Of a DNA stretch of 64,000 bases, positions 48,635 to 60,341 are shown piece by piece (positions within the stretch are counted from its first letter, which is position 1; each line of letters starts with the position of its first letter). The stretch lies in contig WION01000002.1 of the NCBI GenBank assembly GCA_015039365.1, positions 1,240,001-1,304,000 on the forward strand, written 5' to 3'. The notes below the pieces were generated by a model that made no database searches, was not told where the DNA came from, and worked only from the letters and a program-made list of their open reading frames with translations. The position numbers and the translations under genes are program-made. This stretch comes from Amanita rubescens (taxonomy: Eukaryota > Basidiomycota > Agaricomycetes > Agaricales > Amanitaceae).

Positions 48635-49324
48635 TGATTACACGTAAGACCAAGGGTAGCTGAAACCAACCCCCAAAACTGACTGCGGTGAAAAAATGAA
48701 GAAAACCCTGTAAGAATGTAGATTAGAATCGAATAGCAACGCTTAGAACTTTGATTTAGACTTACCTTATTTAATCGATGCAAAAAAGGAATAGACTCGG
48801 GCTTGATGCATATCATCTCATCGGGGATCAGGACAAGATTGGCATCTGGAGTTATATGTCTGAGATCCACCTCAGCTGAGGTGGCCTATGATTGCGGTTG
48901 AAACGGTCTTCATCCACAAGACCATACCCAACTAGATGCCACCAAATAAGAGGCAGATATATTTAAATTTTACAGAAATCTGACCTGCTTCAAGCGAAAT
49001 CTTCAGGCAGCCAATAAAAGGGGTAACGAGTCGCAGTACCTGAACTATCAGCTTGCCCTGGCACATAAGCATCAGCGGTCAGGCTAAAAGAGGTCGAGCG
49101 AAGGAGTTGATCACCTTATCCGGAAACCCCGCCAGTTGCTAACGAAAAATTACGGGGTGATGCATGGCCACGCAATGGCTAGCGGTGGGGCCTGGTGTTG
49201 TCGGCCGAACGGGGGCATTTGTGCCACATAACTGCCGAAATAGGCAGAGGATGCCATATAAAAGGCACGCTCTGAATACAATTGAGCACACATACCCTAC
49301 TCCTGAGCTCGACTCTGACCCACC
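48635..49324. other. Central promoter region of the transposon
   Basis: No gene. It lies between the two divergent element genes. A TATAAAAG at 49257-49264 is 61 bp upstream of the DUF6532-like ATG and is a good core-promoter candidate. Confidence 0.5.
49257..49264 (+). promoter_or_regulatory. Putative TATA box of the DUF6532-like gene
   Basis: TATAAAAG in correct orientation about 60 bp before the ATG. Sequence match only. Confidence 0.45.
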
Positions 49325-52083
49325 ATGGCTAAACGCGTATCCAAAAAAAGCAAGAGCACAGTTGCTGTCACCGATAATCGCCCAGACGTTGAATCTGCCG
49401 GACCGGCAGGTGATACTACTAGCGGTCATGGGCACTCCACCACCCAAGGGAGTGCTCCAGTGATTCCTGCTGAAAAACGGGCTAACAGCCCATCTGCCGC
49501 TCAAGGTTAGTCACGATTTTTGTGATTAAGTCCAAAAAATGACTTACAATTCGGGTTGTGGTGCAGCGGTAAAGCAGGCACGCAAAAAGGCAGCAGCTGA
49601 ACAAGCTGATCAAGAGCTAATAACCGAGGGTAAGTGACTTGAAGTATAGTTCTAAGAGCATATTGTTGCTCACCTCTATCGTCGTGAAGGTCCTCGTAGG
49701 GCGAAGACAACGGCCCTTGCTAATGCTGGTGAGTCACCGGAAAGAAGCTCAGGCGCAATTACAATCTCTTACCTTTAGTGTGGTTGCAAGCGGATGGAAG
49801 TGGCACCAGGCCACGCAAGAGGCCAGCTCCTGCCACAGCGGCAACTGTGAGTAAGAAGGCGAAAGGCAGTGCGTTGATTTCTCACAAGTCTCACTTCTCA
49901 CGATCACTGACGATCACAACTTGTTTTACTTCACACGGTTCAAATTCAACGTTCAACACCCTTTGCCCACTGCTGACTCCCTCTTCAACTTTCAATTCTC
50001 TATGTTGCTCCACTCGTTAACGGTCCTCAGATAAAAGTAAGTCATTTATTTCTGTTACCTTTAATACTGACAAACTTCGAAGAAGAGACTCCACAGCGCG
50101 CCCAAGGTCAGACCACTGCGCAGCGTGGTCCTGTGGCCCCGCCAGCACCGCGTAAGCCCAAGGCTCGAAGAGTTACCAAGAATACCCGGGCCACTACTGG
50201 CAGTCATGGTTCGTTACGCTAGTACTATCAATCGGTTCTGTTACTGATCTAGATATTTTCTCACTTGTTCAAAGATGATGTGACGGTCAGTCTACCTCCC
50301 ATCCCTCCCAAGACCCGGAAAACTCGCACCAGTGGCAGAGAAGGTTAGTATAAACTTTTCTTGCGTCCTTGATGTTCAACTCACCACTGGGTGTGATGCA
50401 GTTACTAAACAAATTACGGTCCGTCACTCTGAAGTTGAGGATGATGTAGATGGTTCCTGCACCGAGGAAGATACGGAGCTGGCGGATGATGAGTCCAATG
50501 GCGACCAAGATGAATCAGCTGATGAGGCCTTGGAAGAGCTGAAGAAAAAACCAACGCGCTTAATGAACGCGCTTGTGAACGAAGTAAGTGAACTTTTTTC
50601 CCAGTCAGATGAGCTTACATGTACTATACACTTAGCGTCCTACGTTGAATCCATCCACTTCTGATGGCAAACGCAAGGCTAGTGTCATCGTCCGCAATCA
50701 ACCCATTGAGATTTCGGAGACTGAGAGCGACGAAGAGAGTTCGCCGACTCTCCAGGTCCAAGGTGACCATAAACCTAAACCCAAAGGTTTGTTGACCCTT
50801 CTCGAGCTAAAGCGAGGACACTTATGCGGTTGTGCCGATATAACAGAAGCCAACATAATGCTTGCTAGTGAAAGTCAAGAGGACGACAACAGTGAGTCAT
50901 AGACTCATAGCCCGCAGCTACTCCTCATGGTTGCAACAACACAGATTCCTTTCTTGAGCTCTCTTCATCTGTAACAGAAGAGGATAGTGGCTTTGAGTCA
51001 GTAGAATGGCCGGCATTCACGCTTATCAGATACAACGAGACTGGGAAGATAAATTTAACCAAACAACAGATTGAGCTTAAACTGGTCCTTCGTCGAGCGA
51101 TAACAATTGTTGAAGGTCAAATCATTTTTGAAAATGCATTCGCAGATCTTGGCAGGCGTGCTGTTTGGAAACGGAAGGCCCTTCTCGAGGCAACTTCTTA
51201 TGTGATGAACATGCCAAACACGGCAGCAAAGCGGAAGTATGTCATAATCAAGAATCGGCTTAAAGAAGACTCGGAATATGTAAGCGAACTTTCAAAAGTG
51301 GTTCGTCGCCCTTTCCTTTCCAACTCTATGTGAACTAATATGGAGTTTGTCAAAGCTTGAGGTGCGTATATCAGGCCTGCGGAAAAACTTTAAACAGGCA
51401 GCGAGCATGGCTATTCTATCTGAGTTTGGATTGAAGAAGGGATGTGGGGATGTGGTGCGCGCTCTCGTACGCGATATGCAATTCATTTACCCAACCACGC
51501 CAAATGTAAGTGAAGGTCACGAGAATGGCATGATGCTGATACCATGGTGATGATATAGGGAGGGCCACTCGTCGGCAGTCCATACCAAAACCAAGCCATT
51601 ATTTCGGTCATCAAGTATGAACTTTTTTGCGTGAAGAGCATTGTTAAACGATACCCGAAACAATTTGCAAACAAAAAAGAAGTAACGCCACCGGTTCTTG
51701 CATTTGCGGCCACGGCGGTAAGGATTCCCGACAATGTATGTTTGGTACTAACTCCAATGATCCTGTATGACAGATTCGTGCAGCGCTGGATGAATGGGTT
51801 TCAGGCGAAAGAAGGCCAGCCGTTTTCTCGGCTGATTCATATACGGACATTTATAAGGATCACCTCGACTTCATGAAGCACCGGATTGAAAAAGAAAACC
51901 TGGTGGGTTATGCGGCAATGTTACATCGAGTATACCGTTTCGCGTCGTAAGCTCTATGCTACCTTTGTCGTCTACAGGTACTCATAACTTTGCAGTGACG
52001 GTGTGGCTTCTGCTCTGAACCATTCCGCATTGTTCAATGCCTCGGCAATGGTTGTTGAGATAGATGATTCCGAAGAGCCTTAA
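49325..52083 (+). CDS. DUF6532-like transposon accessory protein
   Basis: Starts CACCATGGCTAAACG (MAKRVSKKSKS). The N-terminal half is spread over many tiny exons (about 30-180 bp) separated by 50-100-bp introns, many in phase 1. It encodes a basic, AT-hook-like, low-complexity region (KQARKKAAAEQ, RPRKRPAPATAAT, KPKARRVTKN), then an acidic stretch (EEDTELADDESNGD). The C-terminal domain includes WPAFTLIRYNETG, LRRAITIVEGQIIFENAF, KRYPKQFANKKEVTPPVLAF and, after splicing, AIRAALDEWVSGE. It looks like DUF6532, a domain common in Agaricomycetes. It ends DDSEEP with TAA at 52081-52083. The gene lies wholly inside the TIRs, so it belongs to the element. A DNA-binding or transposition-accessory role, like TNPA of plant CACTA elements, is my inference. 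Exact exon joins in 49510-50340 are uncertain. Confidence 0.75.
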
Positions 52084-52399
52084 GTTGGGCCTTGATTGCT
52101 TCCTGCATTTTTAACCTCCACTCCGTCATATACCTGACTCGTATTATGCTCTTACTATGTATCTCCCTGATTTATATGCTAGTATGTTACTTGGATACCC
52201 ACTTTAATGATAATATATATAGTTTTTTCGTTGTAACCCGGGAAAATTAAGGAGGATGAGCCAATGTAAGTCATCTAATCCTTTCTTTTATGACTAAAGC
52301 AGACATAATCACGACAAAGTAGACATAACTTATACGAAAATAATGGGGGGGTGATCTTATCTAATCCTGGGATAACTAGATCAGATTACGTCTATACAA
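52084..52399. other. Right subterminal region of the transposon
   Basis: AT-rich, no gene. It contains repeated AGACATAA motifs (about 52302, 52322), the complement of TTATGTCT next to the left TIR. These may be transposase-binding sites. Confidence 0.4.
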
Positions 52400-52450
52400 A
52401 CATAAGTAGAGATAATTGGGTCTAGGTGGCCAACGACGTTTTTCCTGATG
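52400..52450 (-). repeat. Right terminal inverted repeat
   Basis: Inverted partner of 45258-45308, 49 of 51 identical. Confidence 0.92.
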
Positions 52451-52452
52451 AT

Positions 52453-53451
52453 CTATGCCATGTCTGACTCGCCTGGGCGAGCTGCCGGCAGTCGGCGACT
52501 ACGTGCAGACTTGGCTAGGAAGGTCGCGAAACAAACAGCGATGACGATACACCACATGCACTGCGCAGGCGTCGTTCATGGAGGTAAGCAGTCTTCTGAA
52601 CGATGTGCGTTGTCGACGAATGATTCCATCTAGACCTGACCACATCGAACATCTTGTTTCGTCTGTCGCCTCACGTCATCAAATGGTCGGACGCCGAAGT
52701 TCACGCCCATTTGGGCGACCCCAAGACAGAGAATGTCAGAACCCGCGACAGACAACCGTCCGGCCCTCATGCACCAGCCACGCTCGTCGCACCCATCGAG
52801 AACTCCAAGATGTCGGACGCAATGCTTCTTCAAGAAAGCATTATCGTCAGTGACTTTGGCCAGTCCTACATTGTCGCCTCTCCACCATCGTCCTACGAGC
52901 CAGGTACGGTGCTGAATTACCAGTCGCCGGAGGCACGGTTTGAGGGGCGCGTGGGCCTCGAGGCGGACATCTGGGCGCTCGGATGCGCAATCTTTGAAAT
53001 CCGCGCGGGCTTTGCCCTCTTCGAATCGTTCTTGGGAAGTGACGTCGACATTCTCAGGCAGACGGTTCAGACGCTAGGGCGACTACCCGACTCCTGGTGG
53101 GCTGCTTTCAAACAGCGTGAGCTATGGTTCGAAGGGGACGGGCAGCCGAAGAGCGAACAGGACCAAGAACGCGCTGGCGTGCTTCTGAAAGCTTACAGAA
53201 GCTCCATTAGGGCGAAGTTGCTCGACATAGGCAAACAGGACGATCCGCCGTCTGAAGACGAAGGTCCGATGATCGAACAGCCCGGGGTGCAACTGCATGA
53301 GGAGGAAGTTGGACTGTTGGAGGATCTTTTGGAGAAGATGTTGAAGTATCTCCCGGAGGAGAGGATTCGTATACAGGATGTCATTCTCACAGGATACAGA
53401 GAATCACAACTGTATCGCCCACCTCGCTGCTTTCTTTGCGTGTTGGACTGA
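52453..53451 (+). pseudogene. SRPK-like kinase, 3' part
   Basis: Continues the kinase right after the transposon: YAMSDSPGRAAGSRRL, then DLARKVAKQTAMTIHHMHCAGVVHG. A 50-bp intron (52585-52633) completes the catalytic loop HGDLTTSNILFRLSP. The loop is HGD rather than HRD, usual for these fungal SRPK-like proteins. Then come the DFG motif (IIVSDFGQSY), the APE-like QSPEARF and DIWALGCAIFEI. The C-lobe continues to LLEKMLKYLPEERIRIQDVI. After that the family's usual HPWF-type ending is not seen; the frame runs another 20 residues or so to a TGA at 53449-53451. Apart from the transposon this part has no visible damage. Confidence 0.8.
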
Positions 53452-54047
53452 GTAAATTGACGCGGCTGGAACTTGAGTTGTGTCTAGGCGCGTCATCTGG
53501 CATGCTGGGTCGAATGGTGCATTCACGACGCTTTCTACCAGGTAAACACGGGGTAGAACGACTGAAATATTTTTCGGTTACATACCAAGAGCTCTACTGG
53601 GCAGATAAGGGTTTGATTAACAAGGCAGTTTTAGATGGACTTCAAGTAGAATTTTTGGATAGGGTGGTTGCCATTTCACGTAGAGAACCGCCATCACCAT
53701 TCTTGAACTTCTCAATGTTCTACGAGTATTAACATACACTGTCCACATGTCATGCTAGGATTACTACTAATAGGACGATTGGTTGAGAGCGCCGAAGTGG
53801 CGATATATAACTTCTCTCAGCTTCAAATTTTGGCCTGTTGGCACATCTGCATGCGCAGAGATATTGCTGCGAAACTTATTTTCCCCGACCATGGCACACT
53901 GATACCCATCCCCCTTGAGAGCCTAAAATCCCTGATTCAGATAGACAGGGTCAAGTACAGAGAAATTTAGCTGGAATAGAAATAAACTGAGCTCGACGGT
54001 AGAGATGCCGCATTGCCGAGTAATCTAAACCAGGTCTTGCTTTATCA
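53452..54047. other. Degenerate or unassigned interval
   Basis: Short open frames at 53436-53732 and 53752-53970 give no recognisable protein. Their density suggests decayed coding sequence, possibly old repeat remnants, but I cannot name it. Confidence 0.3.
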
Positions 54048-54222
54048 GGCTGTGGTGCTATGTCTGGGACATGGACCAAAAATTATGCAAAAATCAAAAA
54101 AGCCTTGGTCCAGGCCTGTAAGGATATATGGTACATAGCATTTATGTACCATATATGGGCGTCTCAGATTTATGTACCATATAGATTCATACATGGTACA
54201 TAAATTGTCCCGCACCACAGCC
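54048..54222. mobile_element. MITE-like hairpin element
   Basis: About 175 bp bounded by an imperfect inverted repeat: GGCTGTGGTGC..GGGACA at the left and TGTCCCGCACCACAGCC at the right. The flanking ATCA (left) and ATCA (right, 54226-54229, a few bases beyond the end) may be a target duplication. The interior holds four alternating copies of a GGTACATA/TATGTACC core, able to form nested hairpins. There is no coding capacity. It ends 38 bp before the MOB1 ATG. Confidence 0.65.
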
Positions 54223-54259
54223 CTCATCAAGCCCTCATCGTAATCACCGCTTTCTGGTC

Positions 54260-55330
54260 ATGTCCTCGTTCTTCCACCTGTAAGCGGATCCCGCCACCCA
54301 CACTAACTTGGTCACCATAATCACACGGCTTATAGTGGAAAGACGCGCACTTTCAAGCCGCGCAAAGACGTCCCAGAAGGCACCAAACAGTATCAACTTC
54401 GGAAGTATGCTGAAGCCACGCTCGTCAGTCGATCTCGCCCCTTGTCTCGCAATTCTATCTATAACATGATTACAGGGCTCGGGAAACCTGTGGCAAGCTG
54501 TTCAGCTGCCAGATGGCGAAGATACCAGCGAATGGCTCGCGGTACATGGTACGTCGTGCCCTACGCCACTGTCCCGTTACTCAATGATTCCGGCAGTGGT
54601 GGATTTCTTTAACCATCTCAACATGCTATACGGGACAATAACGGAGTTCTGCACCCCTCAAGAAGTGCGTTAAGCTCTCCCTCTTCACGCAATCGCTGAT
54701 CCCTCTGAAATGGCCAGTGTCCCATCATGTCCGCCGGTCCGCGGTCTGTGTACTAGTAGTAATCGCCGTCTTCCGAATCTTACCTCGTGGTCAACAGATA
54801 CGAGTATCTCTGGGAGGATGGGGTCAAATACAAACGCCCCACAAAGCTTCCTGCACCCGAGTATGTAGACGCGTTGATGAACTGGGCACAAGGCCTTCTC
54901 GATGACGCAAACGTCTTTCCGAACAAGATCGGTAATGTCATTTGTCAAAATGATTGGTGACTTTCTTGACGGCATCGGCAGGCGTCCCATTTCCAAGAAA
55001 CTTTCGTGAAACAGTCAGAACTATCGCACGTCGACTGTTTAGGGTATACGCGCATATATATAGTAACCATTTTGATCACATTTGTGCTTTGGGGATTGAA
55101 GGTAATTTCGAGCATCTGTGATGAAGGTCGAACACTCATGTGTCTCGTAAGCGCACCTCAACACAAGCTATCGCCATTTTTTCCTTTTTGTTCACGAGGT
55201 ACGCTTTCACTCACCTTTTTCAGTGACTGATTCACCTGACATAATCAAGTTTGATTTGGTGGATAAAAAAGAGTTGGCGCCTTTGGATGAATTAAATGAT
55301 GCAGTACTTGCAGAGGGCAAGCATCGGTGA
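54260..55330 (+). CDS. MOB1: MOB1 kinase activator
   Basis: Mob1 binds and activates NDR/LATS-type kinases (Dbf2, Sid2) for mitotic exit and septation. A short first exon, MSSFFHL, is joined over an intron (54280-54336) to [19 protein letters not shown]. Then come [56 protein letters not shown] and [20 protein letters not shown]. The zinc-binding set is visible: two Cys in TEFC and CPIM, and two His in AHIYSNHFD. It ends [17 protein letters not shown] with TGA at 55328-55330. About 215 residues, normal. The promoter region is largely taken up by the MITE-like element. Confidence 0.92.
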
Positions 55331-55788
55331 CAATCGTTTTGATAATGTACCAGTATACCTTCCTTCGACATACCTGTATCAGAGTTGCCTCATTAAAGAC
55401 ATCCACCGGTTCGCGACGTCACTGAATTTGAATACATTCATCTCGGTACGTGTATAAGAGACGGGCGAGCTGCTTCGTGTATGAGCTCGTAATGATCCCT
55501 AATGATCCTCCCAATAAAACCGAAGTTAACGATACAGAAATGCAAAACAGCGAGAAACGATGACAGAGTCTAAGGCAACGAATAACGACGGCGTATACAG
55601 TAAACATGCATTGTAATAGCATATCGGGTATCGAGTGTTCGTGTGATGCATGTGGATTGAGTGTTCGTATAATGTATGTGGGTTGAGTTTTGTACAATTG
55701 ATGATGGCATTAAGGGATTTTTGATCTACGGGAGAATGACGAACGGTAAAAAATTGCATTTTGACGAAAATGGCCGATTCTTTGGAAT
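55331..55788. other. Convergent 3' interval
   Basis: No gene seen between the MOB1 and BTB gene ends. A short repeat, CATGTGGATTGAGTGTTCGT / CATGTGGGTTGAGT, occurs twice (near 55650 and 55675). Confidence 0.45.
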
Positions 55789-56982
55789 TCATATAGTTCT
55801 CTAGAATGATGGATGTAGCTCCGCTTCGAAAGTCGAGGCAAAATCGGAACCCTACCTTCACAATAGACCATTGTACAACAAGATTTTTAATCCTCTCTCG
55901 CAAGACACTTTGACACTGTTCGCACGTCAAATGGTCTGTCAATGGACGAAGCGCCGATTCCATGGTACCGGTAGAAAGATCTAGCGATGGGTGAGAATCT
56001 AGGTTCCAGTTAAGGTTTATTCTCAGAAGCAAACGACAAACCTGGCCGAGCATCCCACGCAAGGTACGCAGAAGCCAGAGCCCAGGCCCTTGTTAGCTTT
56101 TTCTGTTCGGTGAAGTCGCACCACGGAGTAGGAGGATGGGGATGAGGCGGGGGAAGTAGCACACGCTTTAACGCATCAGAGCGGCCAAAATGTAGAAAGA
56201 ACAAGCGCTTCAGATATACAGGACCCATGCGCTCTGCCATTTCGTCGGAAAGCGAAGCCAAAGGGAATGATAGCAGATGGGACGACGTTGCCACGGCCAA
56301 ATCATAGAGGTCATACGCTGCTGCAAGCGCATACAGATCCAACGGAACGAGAGGCGCATACGATAAAAGAATGGCATATAGTGGGGTAGAGGGCGTGATT
56401 CGCATCTTGGGACTGATTCCATATACTGCCAGGCGGTCAATTGCATCCACGAGAAGGGAGAAAGGTGGGGAATAATGTGCGCATGACATGTTGTACATGG
56501 CATGCAAAATTATGTTTAGAACAGCCGAAGCTTCAGGGACAGTAACCATCAAATGTTGATCTCCGGTGGGAGGCGGAAGCGACGAAAGCAACGAGTTGAA
56601 ACCATTTTCTGACGCATCGAGCAAGACGTGAGAGTGAACATAGAAAAAGACGTGATCAGAAGACAGGAGGGCCATATCCGTCTGCGTGGAACTGTGTTGA
56701 GCACCTGGATAGAACGTGGTGGAGACAGAGACAAGAGTGTTGGTATCGTGTTGATCATCGACAACGGGTGAGCCATCATTCGAATGCTATTAAATTAAAT
56801 ATGCAGCATATAAGAGAGTGCGCATACTAGGTACTGACCGGCGGAGTAGGGACCTGAAGAGTGGTGTGGCTGAAAGAGAGTTTTGAAGCTTGGTCGTCGT
56901 CGCGCTTGTCTGATACTAAGTCAAGGTTAAGGGGATCAGCGACAAAATGGAGGACAGAATCCCAGTCTGGGCAATTGTCCAT
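55789..56982 (-). CDS. BTB-domain protein of the agaric type
   Basis: Start MDNCPDWDSVLHFVADP. After an intron at about 56792-56850 comes a BTB/POZ-like fold: SSDHVFFYVHSHVLLDASEN, then TVPEASAVLNIILHAMYNM and LYALAAAYDLYDLA. The C-terminal helical part includes DHLTCEQCQSVLRERIKNLV and QWSIVK. A last intron of about 54 bp (55801-55854) splices to AGA ACT ATA TGA. This gives the tail VKRTI, which I remember as typical of a large agaricomycete BTB family. TGA at 55789-55791. About 330 residues. Function unknown: possibly a Cullin-3 adaptor or transcription-related. Confidence 0.8.
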
Positions 56983-57116
56983 GGGAGGAAGAGAAGTGGT
57001 GGCAGAAAGAAGGAAAATCGGAAACTAAAATCGGAATTGAAACCCTTGGAACATTGTGTTGTAGCAGTGTAACCAATTTAAGTCACTACTCAAAATGGGT
57101 ACAGTCGATCCTCAGT

Positions 57117-59073
57117 CTAGACCTCTCTCTGACGCTTGATTCTTTGAGTCCTCTCCCGCTTCCCAAAGTCGGAATCATGTAATTCCTAGTAATTCACCGT
57201 CAATCAGGGTCACAGTCCTACGTCATTTTCTCACCATATTCGCAAGTCTTTTTGCCGTCGACACCGCATTCAGCTTCTCCAGCACTGCGTCTTCTGGTAG
57301 CTTCATCTCCTCTAGCTTTGTGTCTACTTCTTTGTCAGCATTGTGTTTCCTTACTCTTTCCTTTACTTACTTATCCGTCCTTCAATATTCAGCACTTTTT
57401 CTTCGTCCCTTTCTGTCACAAAACTCACAGCAACACCACCCCGCCCCGCTCGTGCCGTACGTCCCACGCGATGGGTATACTCTTCGGGCTCTGATGGTAA
57501 GTCCCAGTTGATCACGATTGCAACATCTTCTATGTCCAACCCACGTGCGCCAACGCCCGTTGAAACTAAAACAGGCACAACCGACGCTCGGAACAAAGAA
57601 AGGGATGATAGGCGCTCTCTTTGCGTAAGGCGCGAATGCAGTGCCGTGCTTCGGATATGCAGTGTTTTTAGTAGAGTGGTGAGGTACGCAGCCGTCTTTG
57701 CACGTGCACAGAATATAATTGTTGGAGGCGGTTGTTCCACTTCTTCCTCTGTTGTCTTCTTGACTTTGGTCTTTGATGCCTTCTGACTTTTCCGGGAGGT
57801 ATCTACCGAATCAGGAGGTGCCCGACGCAAATGAAGGGTCGACTCGGGAGGGTGGCAAAGAAAGTGGTATAAATAAGGTTCCCGGACATGAGATGGAACT
57901 AGGAGATAGTACTGTCTGAGGGTGACGACGGTCTCGATGCTGGAGAAATTGTCAGGAACCGATTTCCTTGGTGAGACGCTCTAAATATTCACCTTTCGGT
58001 CATCTTGTGTATGAAAGGCCGCTGTTTTCCTGGCCTTGGCGGGGCATCAGCAAGTGTTTCTATCGAAGGCGTGAGAGTTGCTGTGAAGAGACATGTTTGC
58101 CTATCCCTTGGTAGGATGTTAAACAGATAAGATAATTCGGGAGTAAACGTCGGTGTCAGCAGTCGATCGGCTTCGTCAAGGACCTGAATCAGCAATCGTT
58201 CATCTTCACGGCACCAGAGATGAAAGCAATGCTTACTAGGAATTTCACTCGAGAAAGATTCCAGACTCCACTGCTACTTCGAATGTGATCCACAATCCGG
58301 CCAGGAGTAGCAATGACAATATGTGGCAGGCTATCAAGCTCCAGGGCCTGCGCCATCATATCCATGCCTCCAACAACGACTGCTGTTCGGGCATTAAGTG
58401 AACCGCCGAGAACAGCAAATTGCTCTGCTATTTGAAACGCCAATTCCCTGAAAACATATTTCACTGCTAATATAGTGCATGAATGACGGATACGTACCTC
58501 GTAGGGGTCAGGACGAGCGCATATATACCATATGGATCAATTGATAATCTCTGCAAGATAGGAAGAGCAAAAGCTATTGTCTTTCCTGAACCGGTTTTTG
58601 CATTTCCTATGCAGTCTCTGCCTTTATGAACGAGAGTCAGGTGCATTTCGGTACATAGGTGTGGTTAACTCGCCGGCTAAGAGGGGCGGTATACAAGCAG
58701 CTTGCACTTCTGTGGGTTTTTTTATGGACATGGACGCGAGCGTTGCTTGGAGTGGGGCTGATATTCCTAATGACGCAAACGACGATAATGGAGTTGGTGT
58801 ATGAGCATTGGTTGACTTTTGGTCCACGTTATCTTTCGCGAGTCTCCTTGCGAGGGATATACGTTCAATGGATGTGGGACTGGGAAGTGTGTGCACCTTG
58901 TCTTCGTCACTCTCGTGCTCTAAACTAGAATCGTCAGAACTTGAGCCGATATCGTCGCCCTCTTCCTCGTCTGACTGTGTTCGTATATGGTCTATCTCCT
59001 GCTTCTTCAGCAGTTCGTCCACGCTGAATATACCTTGATTTCTTTTTCGTTTTTTGCCACTTTTTGCCAGCAT
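57117..59073 (-). CDS. DBP8: DEAD-box RNA helicase DBP8 (DDX49-like)
   Basis: A nucleolar helicase for 40S ribosomal subunit processing. The ATG at 59073 gives [12 protein letters not shown]; the frame upstream has only GTG. The acidic N-terminus is followed by the Q-motif region [17 protein letters not shown]. Helicase motifs follow: GSGKT (about 58587), [41 protein letters not shown] and [14 protein letters not shown] Lys/Glu/Pro-rich insert ([14 protein letters not shown]) precedes the second RecA domain. Two last introns lead to [15 protein letters not shown], then [19 protein letters not shown], the DBP8-type ending. TAG at 57117-57119. About 560 residues. Confidence 0.92.
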
Positions 59074-59265
59074 GATTACGAGGGATTCAGTAGGCACATA
59101 TCAGGACTCCAAAAATAGATGGAAATGATTTGTTGTGAAAAGTTTGTTCTACGGATTGTTGTACAATATTCCTTCAGGCATACTTACTTGGCCTAGCGTA
59201 AAATCTGGCGAAAAGGCAATGGGAACCGATTTTATGGTTTCCTCTTATCCTTTTCCTCGGCATCC

Positions 59266-59949
59266 ATGAAGAAGACAACAACGAAATTTTCTGCCCAGCT
59301 CGTTACGTTGGAAACATCCGTTCCGTTCACTGAAGTCATTGCTCGCTTGGACAGCGCGGTGAACAAAGAGGGCTCCAACCAGATCATATCCCAGCTCAGA
59401 AACGCGAGTACTCGAGAACAACTTGAAAAGATAGTGAATGATATCCGTGGAGAAAGTGATTTCTTGTAAGTTTCAGCTGCGACTTTAAAATATGCGTTCA
59501 ACTCGTTTCTGATGATGCTCATTGTCAGGTATTTTCTCGAGTTAAACCACCATCGATGGCTTAACGTTTACGAGGGAAAACGTCATCCTGCTATCGTTGC
59601 ATACACCATAGGCAACCCCTTGATAGCACAGACTATCGTGAAGCACGACGTCCGTGCCGCCTTAAACATTCCCCTTCGATTACTGATTGTGGAGAATCCT
59701 GAGGGACCTAGCACTAGTATAATCTACCAGCTTCCATCGTCTGTCATGGTCCTGGCGGACGATCCAGAACTACGAGACGCAGCAGAAGCTCTCGACTTGA
59801 AGTTGGAAAATCTGCTGACCCGAATAGCACAACCATCGGAAAAGGCAAAACTCTGTAAGCGCTATTTTTACTTCAACCAGACTTCTATAATAACCAATAC
59901 GACAGAAGGAATGAGAGTAATCTGTACGAGCCAGACTGTTGTACAGTAG
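59266..59949 (+). CDS. DUF302-like domain protein
   Basis: Start MKKTTTKFSAQLV. Exon 1 encodes VPFTEVIARLDSAVNKEG; after an intron (59466-59528) comes YFLELNHHRWLNVYEGKRHPA, then YTIGNPLIAQTIVKHDVRAAL and YQLPSSVMVLADDPEL. This is the layout of DUF302 proteins with the TT1751-like fold; no biochemical role is established that I know of. The reading frame can end two ways. Unspliced it runs to a TAG at 59949. If a clean 50-bp intron (59856-59905, GTAAGC..GACAG) is removed, T joins AA to make a stop at once, ending SEKAKL. I favour the spliced, shorter end. About 185 residues. Confidence 0.75.
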
Positions 59950-60341
59950 GATGTGCAATCCGGTAGACGAAAGGAGCATTCGAGTGAATCCATTAATCTT
60001 AATCATAAAGTTAATCCGATATCAATACTCTACTTATGAGGGTGATGTCCATGCAAATAAATAGCGCCGACCGTCTTAATGATGGTAGCGGTTAGTTGGT
60101 CGACAACCCGGTAAAAAGGTCCATTTGAGGAACGAAGTGCGAAAGTGAATCTTGCCGTTATGTAGAGTTGGGTGGTTGGGTAGGGATGGAACATCCTTTT
60201 GTGCACAAATGATGTCCACAGAAGTCCTGGGGGTTGGTGGGATGATAGAAGAAAGATCGTTGCACAGTATGACATGAGGCAATTGCAAAGCGGTGGGTGA
60301 GGATATGGGTTGAATGTCGAAGTAAACAGGCTACTGCCTTT

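Larger units (their letters stand above)
45256..52452. mobile_element. 7.19-kb two-gene DNA transposon (Plavaka/CACTA-like)
   Basis: The element spans 45258-52450, flanked by a 2-bp AT on each side. Its ends are 51-bp inverted repeats (45258-45308 and 52400-52450) starting CATCAGGAAAAACGTCGTTG, with 49 of 51 positions matching. Removing the element and one AT restores the kinase reading GPSI-YAMSDSPG in frame, which supports an AT target duplication. It carries a minus-strand transposase and a plus-strand DUF6532-like gene, arranged divergently. Short TTATGTCT-like motifs recur inside both ends, as expected of subterminal transposase-binding repeats. Both genes look intact and the TIRs are near identical, suggesting recent movement. 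Confidence 0.9.

Noticed and set aside
49139..49504. Minus-strand frame opposite the DUF6532-like start
   Set aside because: No domain. The plus strand has a TATA box, a good start context and an exon chain.
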